A stretch of DNA of 64,000 nt from Streptomyces sp. NBC_01460 (GCF_036227405.1 NZ_CP109473.1:5208001-5272000); one strand, 5' to 3'; shown: positions 29,625 through 40,370, counted from the first letter of the stretch. The notes: a model not told the origin generated them from the sequence alone. Program-made: numbers and translations.

Positions 29625-30155
29625 TCAGTTCTCCTGCGCCGGCTGGTTCGCCGCCTGCCGGGCCGCCAGCGAGCCGTTGAACCGGGTCAGCAGGGCGCAG
29701 AAGGTGTCACGCTCCTCCTCGCTCCACCCGTCGGTCACCTGGGACATCAGCTCACGCCGTGAGGCGCGGACCTCGTCGAGCCGGGCCTGGCCCCGCGGCG
29801 ACAGCTGGAGCACGACGGCGCGCCCGTCCTCCGGGTGCGAGGTGCGCTTGACCAGACCGGTGTCGACGAGCGGCGCGACCTGGCGGGTCACGGTGGAGGA
29901 GTCGATCCCCATGCCCGCGGCCAGCGCCTTGACGCCCATGGGGCCTTCCACGTCGAGCCGGTTGAGCAGCAGATAGGCCGCCCGGTCCATCGAGTTGCGG
30001 ACCTGGCCGACACCGCCGAGGCGGGTCTGCTCGGCACGGCGGGCGAAGACGGCCACCTGGTGCTGGAGCGCGTCGAGGAGGTGGTCCGTTCCCGGATGTC
30101 CGGGGGCCGCGCCCCCGGAAGGAGACGCGGCAGTCGTCATGTCCTGAGGGGGCAT
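29625..30155 (-). CDS. MarR-family transcriptional regulator
   Basis: 176 aa from ATG 30155 (ATG 30140 possible). The winged helix is clear: ALAAGMGIDSSTVTRQVAPL at about 85-104, followed by the wing HPEDGRAVVLQLSPRG. N-terminal helices form the dimer interface. It is divergent from ilvA with 158 bp between starts, so it may regulate itself and ilvA; ligand unknown. Confidence 0.9.
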   Translation of the reverse strand: MPPQDMTTAASPSGGAAPGHPGTDHLLDALQHQVAVFARRAEQTRLGGVGQVRNSMDRAAYLLLNRLDVEGPMGVKALAAGMGIDSSTVTRQVAPLVDTGLVKRTSHPEDGRAVVLQLSPRGQARLDEVRASRRELMSQVTDGWSEEERDTFCALLTRFNGSLAARQAANQPAQEN

Positions 30156-30313
30156 GGCCGGGGGCTCTCTTCGTGCGAGTGTCGGATGGGTGGGGGACAG
30201 AGTACGCGGCCACGGGGCAACGTGTACCAGCGCTGCACAAACCTGTGGACACCACCGCAGGCCGCCATGAGATGCGACGGCCCCGACCGCTCCGAGCTGC
30301 AAGACTTGCTGTC

Positions 30314-31543
<1,230 letters not shown>

Positions 31544-31569
31544 GGGGCCGGGCCCCGCACGAAAACCTG

Positions 31570-31598
31570 TTGTCGGTCGCGATGTATCGCGTTACCTT
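31570..31598 (+). promoter_or_regulatory. ABC-exporter promoter with palindrome in the spacer
   Basis: TTGTCG (31570-31575), a 17-bp spacer and TACCTT (31593-31598) form a SigA-type promoter. The palindrome CGCGAT-GT-ATCGCG (31578-31591) occupies almost the entire spacer, where a bound repressor or a MerR-type activator would control initiation. The transcript would have a leader of about 90 nt before the ATPase gene. Confidence 0.6.
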
Positions 31599-31693
31599 GC
31601 ATCGCCGAACATTCCGGTGTTCCGGGTCCCGGGGGGCTGGGAACTCTACGATCCGCTCAGGAATTCACGCGAAAGCAACTGGGGGAATCCCGT

Positions 31694-32695
31694 ATGCCAG
31701 GCGCCATCTACGCCGAAGGCCTGGTGAAGACCTTCGGCGATGTACAAGCACTGGGCGGCGTCGATCTCGACGTACCCGAAGGCACCGTCCTCGGCCTGCT
31801 GGGGCCCAACGGCGCCGGCAAGACGACAGCCGTACGCGTCCTGACCACCCTGCTCCGGCCCGACAGCGGGCGGGCCGTCGTGGCGGGCATCGACGTCCTG
31901 AAGAACCCCGACGAGGTACGCCGATCGATCGGCCTCTCCGGCCAGTTCGCGGCCGTCGACGAATACCTCACGGGCCGCGAGAACCTCCAGATGGTCGGGC
32001 AGCTCTACCAGATGAGCTCGCGCGACGCGAAGAAGCGGGCCGGGGAGCTCCTGGAGAAGTTCAACCTCGCCGACGCGGCCGACCGCACCGCGAAGACGTA
32101 CTCCGGAGGCATGCGCCGCCGCCTCGACCTGGCGGCGGCGCTCGTCGTCTCACCGCCGGTGATGTTCATGGACGAGCCCACCACCGGGCTCGACCCGCGC
32201 AACCGGCAGCAGCTCTGGGAGGTCATCGAGGAGCTCGTCGCGGGGGGTACGACGCTCCTGCTGACCACGCAGTACCTGGAGGAGGCCGACCACCTCGCCC
32301 ACGACATCTGCGTCATCGACCACGGCAAGGTCATCGCCCGCGGTACGTCCGACGAGCTCAAGGCCCGTACCGGCGGCGAGCGCGTCGAGGTCGTGGTGCA
32401 CCGGCCCGACGAGATCGAACCGGCCCGCTCGGTGCTCGCCGCGTACGGCAAGGGGGAGATCTCCGTGGCCGAGCACACCCGCAAACTGACCGTGCCGGTC
32501 ACCGGCGGGGCCAAGCTGCTCGCCGACGTCATCCGCGACCTCGACGCCCGCGGCGTGGAGATCGACGACATCGGCCTGCGCCGTCCCACCCTCGACGACG
32601 TCTTCATCTCGCTCACCGGGCACGCCGCCGAGCTGGGGAAGAACGGCGAGAACGCATCGACCGAGGCCGCAGAGGGCCGGAAGGAGGAGAAGTGA
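31694..32695 (+). CDS. ABC exporter ATP-binding protein, DrrA type
   Basis: 333 aa. Walker A GPNGAGKTT (about 38-46), signature YSGGMRRR (about 138-145), Walker B VMFMDEPTTGLDP. The C-terminal domain of about 90 residues (RPTLDDVFISLTG) is the DrrA-specific regulatory tail. DrrA/DrrB pairs export anthracyclines and other hydrophobic compounds. Its stop overlaps the permease start. Confidence 0.93.
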   Translation: MPGAIYAEGLVKTFGDVQALGGVDLDVPEGTVLGLLGPNGAGKTTAVRVLTTLLRPDSGRAVVAGIDVLKNPDEVRRSIGLSGQFAAVDEYLTGRENLQMVGQLYQMSSRDAKKRAGELLEKFNLADAADRTAKTYSGGMRRRLDLAAALVVSPPVMFMDEPTTGLDPRNRQQLWEVIEELVAGGTTLLLTTQYLEEADHLAHDICVIDHGKVIARGTSDELKARTGGERVEVVVHRPDEIEPARSVLAAYGKGEISVAEHTRKLTVPVTGGAKLLADVIRDLDARGVEIDDIGLRRPTLDDVFISLTGHAAELGKNGENASTEAAEGRKEEK

Positions 32696-33540
32696 CCGTC
32701 ACCGACACGCAGAGTCAGACTCCGCTCAAGACGCGCGGGGCGGTCAGCCGCTCGATCGCCGACTCCCTGGTCATGGCCCGGCGCAACCTGATCCGCATGA
32801 GCCGGATTCCCGAGATGGTGCTCTTCGGGCTCATCCAGCCGGTCATGTTCGTGGTGCTGTTCAGCTACGTCTTCGGCGGGTCGCTCGTGGTCGACGGCTC
32901 GACCAGTGCCGTCGAGTACCGCAACTTCCTGATGGCCGGGATCTTCGCGCAGACGGTCACCTTCGCCACGGCCGGCGCGGGCGCCGGCATCGCCGACGAC
33001 ATGCACAAGGGACTCGTCGACCGGTTCCGGTCCCTGCCCATGGCGCGCGGCGCGGTGCTCACCGGCCGCACGCTGGCCGACCTCGTCCAGACCACGCTCA
33101 CCGTCATCGTGCTCACGATCGTCGCCCTGCTCGTCGGCTGGCGCATCCATGAAGGCGTCCCGAAGGCTCTGGGGGCCTTCGCCCTGCTGCTCCTCCTCGG
33201 GTATGCCTTCTCCTGGATCGGTGCTCTGATCGGCCTGTCCGTACGCACCCCGGAAGCGGCGACCTCGGGCGGTCTCATCTGGCTGTTCCCGGTCACGTTC
33301 ATCTCGAACGCCTTCGTACCCACGGAGAACATGGCGGGCTGGCTCCAGCCGATCGCCGAGTGGAACCCGTTCAGCGCGACCGTCCAGGCGTGCCGCGAGC
33401 TGTTCGGGAACCCCGGTGTCTCCCCGTCCGACGCCTGGCCGATGCAGCACCCCGTCTGGGCCTCGATCATCTGGTCCGTCGTCATCATCGTGGTCTTCCG
33501 CACGCTGGCTGTCCGCAAGTACCGCCAGGCGGCCGTCTGA
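32692..33540 (+). CDS. ABC-2 type exporter permease, DrrB type
   Basis: 282 aa from GTG 32692, overlapping the ATPase stop by 4 nt (GTGA), so translation is coupled; GGAGGAG lies in the end of drrA. Six transmembrane segments are predicted between about 45 and 275. RFRSLPMARGAVLTGR matches the ABC-2 conserved loop and ENMAGWLQPIAEWNP the typical ABC-2 C-terminal region. Confidence 0.92.
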   Translation: MTVTDTQSQTPLKTRGAVSRSIADSLVMARRNLIRMSRIPEMVLFGLIQPVMFVVLFSYVFGGSLVVDGSTSAVEYRNFLMAGIFAQTVTFATAGAGAGIADDMHKGLVDRFRSLPMARGAVLTGRTLADLVQTTLTVIVLTIVALLVGWRIHEGVPKALGAFALLLLLGYAFSWIGALIGLSVRTPEAATSGGLIWLFPVTFISNAFVPTENMAGWLQPIAEWNPFSATVQACRELFGNPGVSPSDAWPMQHPVWASIIWSVVIIVVFRTLAVRKYRQAAV

Positions 33541-33585
33541 CGGCCGCGTCCCGCTGACGGCGTCTCATGCCGAGCCGTGTGCCTT

Positions 33586-33624
33586 CCCGGGTCCCCGACA
33601 GGCGTGTCCTGTAGGGGGCCCGGG
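33586..33624 (+). terminator. Terminator after the Drr-like operon
   Basis: 11-bp stem with one wobble pair and an internally paired loop, about 45 nt past the stop. Confidence 0.7.
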
Positions 33625-33701
33625 CCGGGCTGTCCTCGGGGGTGTTCCGCACGTTGCACTGATGACGTTGTGAAGTCGACCAGCCGGAACCGGACATCAC
33701 C

Positions 33702-34460
33702 TCACGCCCGGATGTACTGGTCGGCCCAGGCGCTGATGATGTGCGCGGCCCGCTGCGCCTGTCCTCGTGCGGTCAGGAGATGGTCTGCTTCCTCGAGCGC
33801 GACGAAGCTTCGCGGGTGCCGTGCCTCGCGGAAGATCTCTCCGGCGTTGTCGATGTCGACGGTGGAGTCGGTGGGCGAATGCAGAACGAGGAGCGGCAGG
33901 TTCAACTCGCCAATCCGTTCGCGCAGGTGAGCCTGTTGGACGTCTTCGACGAAGGCAGGCTTGAGGACCAGGGTCCGCCCGCCGACGAACCACTCGTGCT
34001 CCCCTTCGCTCAGGACGCGGTCCACGACCGCGTCGTACTGCCGCTCGACGTGGCTGGGGTCGATGGGTGCCCCGATGGTGGCGAGCGCGCGGACGCCGGT
34101 CGCCTCGGCCGCTGCGGCGAGGACGGCCGCGCCTCCCCACGAGTGCCCCACCAGCAGTTCCACCGGAGTTCCCCGCTCCGCCATCAGGGTTATCGCACGG
34201 AGCGTGTCCTGGACCTTGATGGTGAAGGAACCGTCTCCCCAGTCGCCGTCGGAGTCGCCGATCCCGAGGTTGTCGTAGCGCAGCATCCCGATCCCCTCGC
34301 GTGCCAGCTGCTTGCTGACGCGCGAGGCGGCGGGTGAGTCCTTGCCGAGGGTGAATCCGTGCACGAAGAGCCCCCAGCCCCGGATCTCGCCCTCGGGCTG
34401 GTCGATCACTCCGGCCAGTTCAGGGCCGACGGTGCTTTGGAATCTCACTTTTTCGGACAT
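33702..34460 (-). CDS. Alpha/beta hydrolase (serine hydrolase/aminopeptidase-S33 type)
   Basis: 252 aa. Oxyanion motif HGF near residue 34, nucleophile elbow GHSWGG at about 105-110, Asp in SPTDSTVD and His in EEADHLL complete the triad. A close relative is the hydrolase domain often fused to OsmC in other bacteria; here it stands alone. Substrate unknown. Confidence 0.87.
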   Translation of the reverse strand: MSEKVRFQSTVGPELAGVIDQPEGEIRGWGLFVHGFTLGKDSPAASRVSKQLAREGIGMLRYDNLGIGDSDGDWGDGSFTIKVQDTLRAITLMAERGTPVELLVGHSWGGAAVLAAAAEATGVRALATIGAPIDPSHVERQYDAVVDRVLSEGEHEWFVGGRTLVLKPAFVEDVQQAHLRERIGELNLPLLVLHSPTDSTVDIDNAGEIFREARHPRSFVALEEADHLLTARGQAQRAAHIISAWADQYIRA

Positions 34461-34513
34461 TTATGCTCGCCTAGGGGTCTTTCGTTCGGATCAGGCAGGG
34501 TGATACCGGCGGG

Positions 34514-36058
34514 TCAGGCGATCGGCTTCTGGCCGGAGGCCGGTTTCGTGGTGAGCAGGGCGGTGAGCTCCTCGGCGAGGTGCGGGCCGAGCTCACCCCA
34601 GCCGTTCTTGTAGCCGTAGACGCTGAGCAGGGTGCGGGCGTCGTAGTCGCCGTTCATTATCTCGACGTCGGTGGCTGTGATGAGTGCCGGGTGGGCGACG
34701 CCGACGGCCGCCGAGAGCTTCATCAGCTCCCTGCGCAGGGTGCGCAGGTAGGCAGCCGCCCGGGTGGCCTTCGAGGCCGGGTCGATGCCGCGGGCCAGCC
34801 TGGGGTTCTGGGTGGCGATGCCGGTGGGGCACTTGTCGGTGTGGCACTTCTGCGCCTGGATGCAGCCGATCGACAGCATCGCCTCACGCGCCACGTTGAT
34901 CATGTCGGCACCCAGGGCGAAGGCGACCGCGGCGTTCTCGGGCAGGCCGAGCTTGCCGGAGGCGATGAAGGTCAGGTCGTCGGTCAGCCCCAGCTCGGCG
35001 AAGGTGCCGTAGACCCGGGAGAAACCCATCCGGAACGGCAGCGACACCGAGTCGGCGAAGGTCAGCGGCGCCGCCCCGGTGCCGCCCTCGCCGCCGTCCA
35101 CGGTCACGAAGTCGACACCACGGTCACCACGCGCCATCAGCTGGGCCAGCTCCTGCCAGAAGTTCATCTCGCCGACCGCGCTCTTGACCCCGACCGGCAG
35201 ACCGGTCTCGGTGGCGATCAGTTCGACGAAGTCGAGCATCGAGTCGACGTCGCTGAACGCGGTGTGCCGCGAGGGCGAGGCGCAGTCCTGGCCGAGCGGG
35301 ATACTGCGGATCCCGGCGATCTCCGGGGTCACCTTCGAGCCCGGCAGCATCCCGCCCAGCCCTGGCTTGGCGCCCTGGGAGAGTTTGATCTCTATCGCCT
35401 TGACCGGGGCCCCGGCGACGACATCCTTGAGCTTGTCGATGCTGAAGGTGCCGTCCTCGTTGCGGCAGCCGAAGTACGCCGTACCGATCTGCAGGACGAG
35501 GTCGCCGCCGTTGCGGTGGTACGGCGAGAGGCCGCCCTCTCCGGTGTTGTGCAGCGTGCCCGCCAGCGCCGCGCCCTTGTTGAGCGCCGTGACCGCCGCA
35601 CCGGAGAGCGATCCGAAGCTCATCGCCGAGATGTTCACCACGCTCGCCGGCCGGAACGCCCGGGCGCGCCCACGCGGCCCGCCCAGCACCTTGGCCGAAG
35701 GCAGCGGGGCCTGCGGGTCGTGCACGTCGGGCAGCGCACCGGCGAACGTGCGCTGCTTCAGGTACGCGTGCCCCTGCATGTGCTCGACGTCGTTGTCGGT
35801 TCCGAACCCGAAGTAGTTGTTCTCCTCCTTCGCCGACGCGTAGATCCACGTGCGCTGGTCGCGGCTGAACGGGCGCTCCTCGTCGTTGGAGGTCACGATT
35901 TACTGCCGCAGTTCCGGCCCGATCGTCTCCAGCAGGTAGCGGGCGTGCCCGATCACCGGGAAGTTCCGGAGCAGTGCGTGCTTCTTCTGGACGAGGTCGC
36001 GGGCCGCCACCAGCGCTACTGCCGTCGCGGTGGCCGCTGCGATGCTCCGGGCGCGCAT
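34514..36058 (-). pseudogene. FMN-binding glutamate synthase family gene broken by one in-frame stop
   Basis: The complement from ATG 36058 encodes 52 residues (N-terminal membrane helix, then RNFPVIGHARYLLETIGPEL and RQ), then TAA at 35902-35900. The frame continues directly with I, then GTG 35896 and a complete 460-aa catalytic domain. The catalytic part has NISAMSFGSLSG, IEIKLSQGAKPGLGG, VDGGEGGTGAAP and the Cys cluster GCIQAQKCHTDKCPTG for an iron-sulfur centre. Without the stop it would be about 514 aa, the usual length. The stop replaces what is normally a Tyr codon (TAC to TAA, inferred). The large part could still be made by reinitiation at the GTG four nt after the stop. Confidence 0.8.
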
Positions 36059-36233
36059 GAACGTTCCTCTCCTCGATGCTCGGCTCTGTCGCCGCGCGTT
36101 GGACGTGGTGTCAGGCGTTGGGCGGCGGGCACGACCAAGCGGGCGTCAGCGTCCGTCGGAGAACACGGTTTCTCATACTAGGAGCCCGCTCGGACCAGGC
36201 TGTGACCAGGCCAGCCGGCTGGGGCTTGCCGGG

Positions 36234-38183
36234 TCACGGCGTCGGTGTGTGCGGGCCGGCGCAGGCCTCCGCCTCCGCCAGGTAGCGCGCCACCGGGCCC
36301 AGGGTCAGCATCCCGCTCGCGGCGCCGGCGTCTTCTGCGCGGGCGTCGCGCAGGGCGGCCGCCGCCCGTGCCGCGGTCCCGCGCTCGCCGAGGCGGGCGG
36401 CGGCGTGGGCGGTCAGGCACCACAGTGCCTCCTGCATGTGGTCACGCGGGGGGTCGGGCACCGCGGCGAGGGCCGCACGGGCCTCCTCGGCCCGGTCCTG
36501 GGCGAGCAGCGTGAGAGGGTGCGCCCAGGGTCCGTACGGGCCCCAGTCGAGGCGCGGGCCAGTGGGCGCGGGCCGGTCGTGGAGCAGGCGCAGCCCCAGG
36601 AGGGCGAGCGGGAACAGACCGCGGTGCAGCCCCGGCATACCGGCTGTCCGGAGGGCGTCCTCCGCAGCGCGGTAGTGCGCCGCGGCCTCGGCGGCGGTCG
36701 GTCCGCCGGGTTCGGCACTGCGGGCGGCCGTGGCCCGGGCGCGGAACCACCTGGTGAGGACGGGGACGAGGGGCGCCTCGGTCGTGGCGGCGAGCTGTTC
36801 GGCCGCGTCGGCGTGCGAGGCCGCGGCGTCGAGGTCGCCGAGGGCCGAGGCGGACTGCAGGCGTACGAGCCGGCCGAGCACGGCGAAGTCCGGCAGCCCG
36901 AAGCGGGTGGCCAGGCCGAGGATCTCGGCGCCGGTCCTGTCCCGTACGGGGGCGAGGCCGGGGCTGGAGAAGGACTGGAGGAACACCCCGTTGAGGGCGA
37001 ACGCCAGCAGGGCGGGATCGGCCTGCTCCCGTGCCACCGTCTCGGCCCGCCGCGCCGCCTGCTGGGCGCGCTCCAGCCGGGGCCGGGACAGATCCGCGCT
37101 GCGGCTCTCGACGGCGACCGTGGCCAGGAGGCGGGCGACCAGGTCGGCGGGGCCGTCGGGGCCGAGCGCGGCGAGCGTGCGCTCGGCAGCCGCGACGACG
37201 GCGCGGGACTGCTCGGGGTCGTCGGCGCGGCTCCAGACGGCGGGCACGTCGTAGGCGCCGATGATCCGGGCGGTCAGGGTGAGGTCCCCGGTGCGTTCCG
37301 CCGCCAGGACGGCGGCGAGACGGTCGCGCCGGGAGTGGACGAGGGCCTCTCCGCCCGCCAGCGCGAGGGTGCGGGCCAGATCCACGGTGGTGCGCGGGCC
37401 GAACCGGACCCCGTGGCCGGTCCACGGGGCAGGCGCGGCTTCCGGCGGCTCGTACCCGTTGAGGATGTCCGCCTCCAGCCGCCGGAGGCCGGCGCCGGGG
37501 TCGAGCCCCAGCCGGCCGACGAGCATGGCGCGGGCGCGACGGAGGGTGGCGAGCGCGTCGGCCTGGCGGCCCGCCCGGTGGAGCGCCCGGGCGAGCAGCC
37601 CCCAGGCCGGCTCGCGCCACGGATGTTCGGCGACATGGGCGCCCAGTCCGGCGACGAGAGCGGCCCCCTCCCCGGAGTCGAGGAGGATGTGGGCACGCAG
37701 CTCCACCCCCTCCAGCCTCAGCTCCTCCAGCCGGGTCCGTTCGCGCTGTGCCCATACGGAGCCGGTCACATCGGCGTAGGCGGGGCCACGCCAGGCCGCG
37801 AGTGCCGCGTCGAGGTCGGTCACCGCGTCGGGGCTGTGCCGGGCACGGGCCAGGGTGTCCTCGAACCGGTGGACGTCCACGTCCTCGCGCGGCAGGCGCA
37901 GCGCGTAGCCGGGACCCTCGGTGACGAGGACGCGCGGGGGATCGCGGGGCGGCCGGTCGGGTTCGACGGCACGGCGCAGCGCGGCGACGAACGTACGCAG
38001 AGCGCCCACGGCGCGGGCCGGCGGGTCGGTCCACAGGTCGTCGACCAGGGTGTCGGTGGTGACCATCCGCCCCTCGGCGGCCACGAGCCGGGCGAGCACC
38101 TCACGATGGCGGGGCCCGCCCAGGCCGACCGGGCTCCCGTCGTCGTGGAAGGCCCGCACGGCACCGAGCACGTCGATTCGCAT
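36234..38183 (-). CDS. SARP-type regulator (BTAD family)
   Basis: 649 aa from ATG 38183, with GGAGG 8 nt upstream. An OmpR-like winged helix at about 1-90 (LGAVRAFHDDGSP, VDDLWTDPPARAVGALRTFV) is followed by the bacterial transcriptional activation domain at about 95-240, then a helical, TPR-like C-terminal half without an NB-ARC ATPase. SARPs activate antibiotic pathways by binding 11-bp-spaced direct repeats near -35. A pair of such repeats lies in its own upstream region. The pathway it controls is not identified. Confidence 0.9.
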   Translation of the reverse strand: MRIDVLGAVRAFHDDGSPVGLGGPRHREVLARLVAAEGRMVTTDTLVDDLWTDPPARAVGALRTFVAALRRAVEPDRPPRDPPRVLVTEGPGYALRLPREDVDVHRFEDTLARARHSPDAVTDLDAALAAWRGPAYADVTGSVWAQRERTRLEELRLEGVELRAHILLDSGEGAALVAGLGAHVAEHPWREPAWGLLARALHRAGRQADALATLRRARAMLVGRLGLDPGAGLRRLEADILNGYEPPEAAPAPWTGHGVRFGPRTTVDLARTLALAGGEALVHSRRDRLAAVLAAERTGDLTLTARIIGAYDVPAVWSRADDPEQSRAVVAAAERTLAALGPDGPADLVARLLATVAVESRSADLSRPRLERAQQAARRAETVAREQADPALLAFALNGVFLQSFSSPGLAPVRDRTGAEILGLATRFGLPDFAVLGRLVRLQSASALGDLDAAASHADAAEQLAATTEAPLVPVLTRWFRARATAARSAEPGGPTAAEAAAHYRAAEDALRTAGMPGLHRGLFPLALLGLRLLHDRPAPTGPRLDWGPYGPWAHPLTLLAQDRAEEARAALAAVPDPPRDHMQEALWCLTAHAAARLGERGTAARAAAALRDARAEDAGAASGMLTLGPVARYLAEAEACAGPHTPTP

Positions 38184-38224
38184 GCACCCATCCTCCGTGC
38201 CGGGGGCGGCCGCGCCCAACCGTA

Positions 38225-38242
38225 CTGATCGGCTGCTGATCG
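38225..38242 (+). repeat. Direct repeat CTGATCG with 11-bp period (candidate SARP site)
   Basis: CTGATCG at 38225-38231 and 38236-38242 are separated by 4 bp, the heptamer/4-bp arrangement of SARP sites. Eight bp further a CACGCT could serve as -10 for the rightward hydrolase gene. It lies between the divergent SARP and hydrolase starts. Confidence 0.5.
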
Positions 38243-38293
38243 CCCTCGCCCACGCTGGCCCGGTCAGCCCCCGACCCGACAGGACGGTCCCTC

Positions 38294-39172
38294 ATGACGC
38301 TCACCCTCCCCGGCTTCGACGACATCCGCCTCCCCGGTGCGGACGGGGTGGAGCTGGCTGCCGCCGTCGGTGGCAGCGGCACCCCGGTCGTGCTGCTGCA
38401 CGGCTTCCCCCAGACCCGCCTGATGTGGCGGCACGTCGCCGAGGGGCTCGCCGAAGAGCACACGGTCATCTGTCCCGACCTGCGGGGCTACGGCTCCAGC
38501 GACAAGCCGGAGGCCACCGGCCCCGACGTCTACGCCAAGCGCACCATGGCCGCCGACGTCGTCGCCCTGGCGGCGGCGCTCGGCCACGAGCGCTTCGCTC
38601 TCGTCGGCCACGACCGGGGCGCGCTGGTCGCCTTCCGGGCGGGGCTGGACCACCCCGAGACCGTCACGCACCTGGGCATCCTCGACGTCGTGCCGACGCT
38701 CGACATGTGGAACGTCCTGCACGGCGTCCCGGCGGCGGTCGGCTACCACCTCTTCCTCATGGCGCAGCCGCCCGGCCTGCCGGAGACGATGATCGCCAAC
38801 AGCGCGGACGCGTTCTTCGGTTCGTTCCTCGACGCCTGGGCCGCCGACCCGGCCGCCATGCCGGAGGAGGTGCGTGCCGAGTACCTGCGGGCGAGCGGCG
38901 CGGCGGTGACGTCGATCGTCGCCGACTACCGGGCCTCCGCGGGCATCGACGTCACGCACGACCAGGCGGACCTGGACGCCGGGTCGCAGCTGGCCATGCC
39001 CGTGACGGTCATCCAGCAGGACTGGGGCGCGCAGCTGGGGTTCGACGCCGCCGGGGTGTGGAAGGCGTGGGCGCCGGACCTGGACCACCGGCTGACCAGG
39101 GCGGGGCACTTCATGGCCGAGGAGGCTCCCGACGAGATCGCGGCGGCGATCCTGGACCTGCTGGCCCGCTGA
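38294..39172 (+). CDS. Alpha/beta hydrolase, epoxide hydrolase/haloacetate dehalogenase type
   Basis: 292 aa. HGFPQTRLMW (oxyanion hole), CPDLRGYGSSDKP, and a nucleophile elbow GHDRGA with Asp as nucleophile are the features of fluoroacetate dehalogenases and epoxide hydrolases, which form an alkyl-enzyme ester. The general-base His is in RAGHFMAEEAPDE. Divergent from the SARP gene; possibly its target. Confidence 0.87.
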   Translation: MTLTLPGFDDIRLPGADGVELAAAVGGSGTPVVLLHGFPQTRLMWRHVAEGLAEEHTVICPDLRGYGSSDKPEATGPDVYAKRTMAADVVALAAALGHERFALVGHDRGALVAFRAGLDHPETVTHLGILDVVPTLDMWNVLHGVPAAVGYHLFLMAQPPGLPETMIANSADAFFGSFLDAWAADPAAMPEEVRAEYLRASGAAVTSIVADYRASAGIDVTHDQADLDAGSQLAMPVTVIQQDWGAQLGFDAAGVWKAWAPDLDHRLTRAGHFMAEEAPDEIAAAILDLLAR

Positions 39173-39231
39173 GCCCGCGAGCCCGGCCTGATCCGGACGG
39201 AGGGCCTTGGCCCGCCGGCCCCGGGCACGAC

Positions 39232-39263
39232 GGAGCCCCGGCCGCATGTGCGGCCGGGGCTCC
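39232..39263. terminator. Bidirectional terminator hydrolase / greA
   Basis: Perfect 14-bp stem with a 4-nt loop between convergent genes. Confidence 0.9.
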
Positions 39264-39279
39264 TCATGTGCTGGGGGGA

Positions 39280-39777
39280 TCAGCCCTGGTACGGCTTGGC
39301 CGAGACGATCTTCACGCCGGCCTTCTTGCCGTTCGGGAGCTCGTACTCCGCGTCGTCGCCCACCCGCTTGCCGTTCACGCCGGTGCCCAGCGGGGACTGG
39401 GGGGAGTAGGTCTCGATGTCGGTGCTCGCGTACTCGCGGGAGGCGAGCAGGAAGGTGACCGTGTCGTCCAGGTCGCCGTCGAAGGCGATGGTCACGACCA
39501 TGCCGGGCTCGACCACGCCGTCGTCGGCGGGGGCCTCGCCGACCTTCGCGTGCTCCAGGAGCTGGGTCAGCTGACGGACCCGGAGCTCCATCTTGCCCTG
39601 CTCCTCCTTGGCCGCGTGGTAGCCGCCGTTCTCGCGGAGGTCACCCTCCTCGCGGGCCGCCGCGATCTTGACGGAGATCTCCGTGCGCGCGGGACCAGAC
39701 AGGTACTCCAGCTCCGCCTTCAGCTGGTTGTACGCCTCCGGCGTGAGCCAGGTGACGTTATCGCTGGTCTGGGTCAC
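39280..39777 (-). CDS. greA: Transcription elongation factor GreA
   Basis: 165 aa from GTG 39777 with GAGGAG 6 nt upstream. GreA binds in the RNA polymerase secondary channel and stimulates cleavage of backtracked RNA. The coiled coil carries the acidic tip AAREEGDLRENGGYHAAKEEQ in pieces at about 50-70 (D and E essential for cleavage), and the C-terminal FKBP-like domain ends with SPLGTGVNGKRVGD. The longer reading frame upstream has no SD. Confidence 0.95.
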   Translation of the reverse strand: MTQTSDNVTWLTPEAYNQLKAELEYLSGPARTEISVKIAAAREEGDLRENGGYHAAKEEQGKMELRVRQLTQLLEHAKVGEAPADDGVVEPGMVVTIAFDGDLDDTVTFLLASREYASTDIETYSPQSPLGTGVNGKRVGDDAEYELPNGKKAGVKIVSAKPYQG

Positions 39778-39965
39778 AGGGTGCTCCTCGTCGGTGCTGG
39801 GAATACAAAGCAACGCCCTACCCCAAGCATGCGCTGCCACGGGTGGGCGAAACAACGAGCCTAACAATTCCGCGCGAAAAGGGGGAGAAGGTAAAACGTC
39901 ACACGTGCGTTCCCGCAGGTCGGCGCGGGAGCGCGGGCATCAGGGGCGGCGCGCGCCCCGCACGG

Positions 39966-40370
39966 TCAGCCGTCCGCGGAGCACCCCTTGAGCTCCACCG
40001 CCGTCGCCCTGGATGTGGTGCGCAGGGAGACGACCTCGTCGATCCGCCCGGAGCGCTCGTCGAAGCGGAAGTCCGCCCGGCCGACCTCGCCGCCGTCCTC
40101 GCTGAGGGCGCGGAGGGTGCAGTGCCCGTCGGCGTCCCGGTCCTTGCGGACCTCGAGGTGGGCCTCCGCACGGGTGTCGGAGACGATCCTGGACTTGATG
40201 AGCTCCGCGCTGACGTCCTGGCCGGCCACGTAGTCGTAGCCGAACCAGCCGACCATGGCGAGGAAGGCCACACCCAGCACCGAGCCGACGATCTTCAGCT
40301 TGCGGTCCGCGCGCTCGTCCTGCGACCGGCCGTAACGCCCCTCGGGCAAGGCCTCGCGAACCGCTGCCAT
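39966..40370 (-). CDS. DUF4307 membrane protein
   Basis: 134 aa from ATG 40370 with GGGAGG 7 nt upstream. A basic N-terminus with RYGRSQDERADRKLK, one transmembrane helix (about 30-47) and an extracytoplasmic beta-rich domain with two Cys (HCTLRAL, KGCSADG). This is the usual DUF4307 gene divergent from mca in actinobacteria. Function unknown. Confidence 0.85.
   Translation of the reverse strand: MAAVREALPEGRYGRSQDERADRKLKIVGSVLGVAFLAMVGWFGYDYVAGQDVSAELIKSRIVSDTRAEAHLEVRKDRDADGHCTLRALSEDGGEVGRADFRFDERSGRIDEVVSLRTTSRATAVELKGCSADG

Noticed and set aside
34580..36181. 533-aa plus-strand ORF opposite the FMN oxidoreductase
   Set aside because: Antisense shadow. The minus strand shows glutamate-synthase motifs across its whole length.
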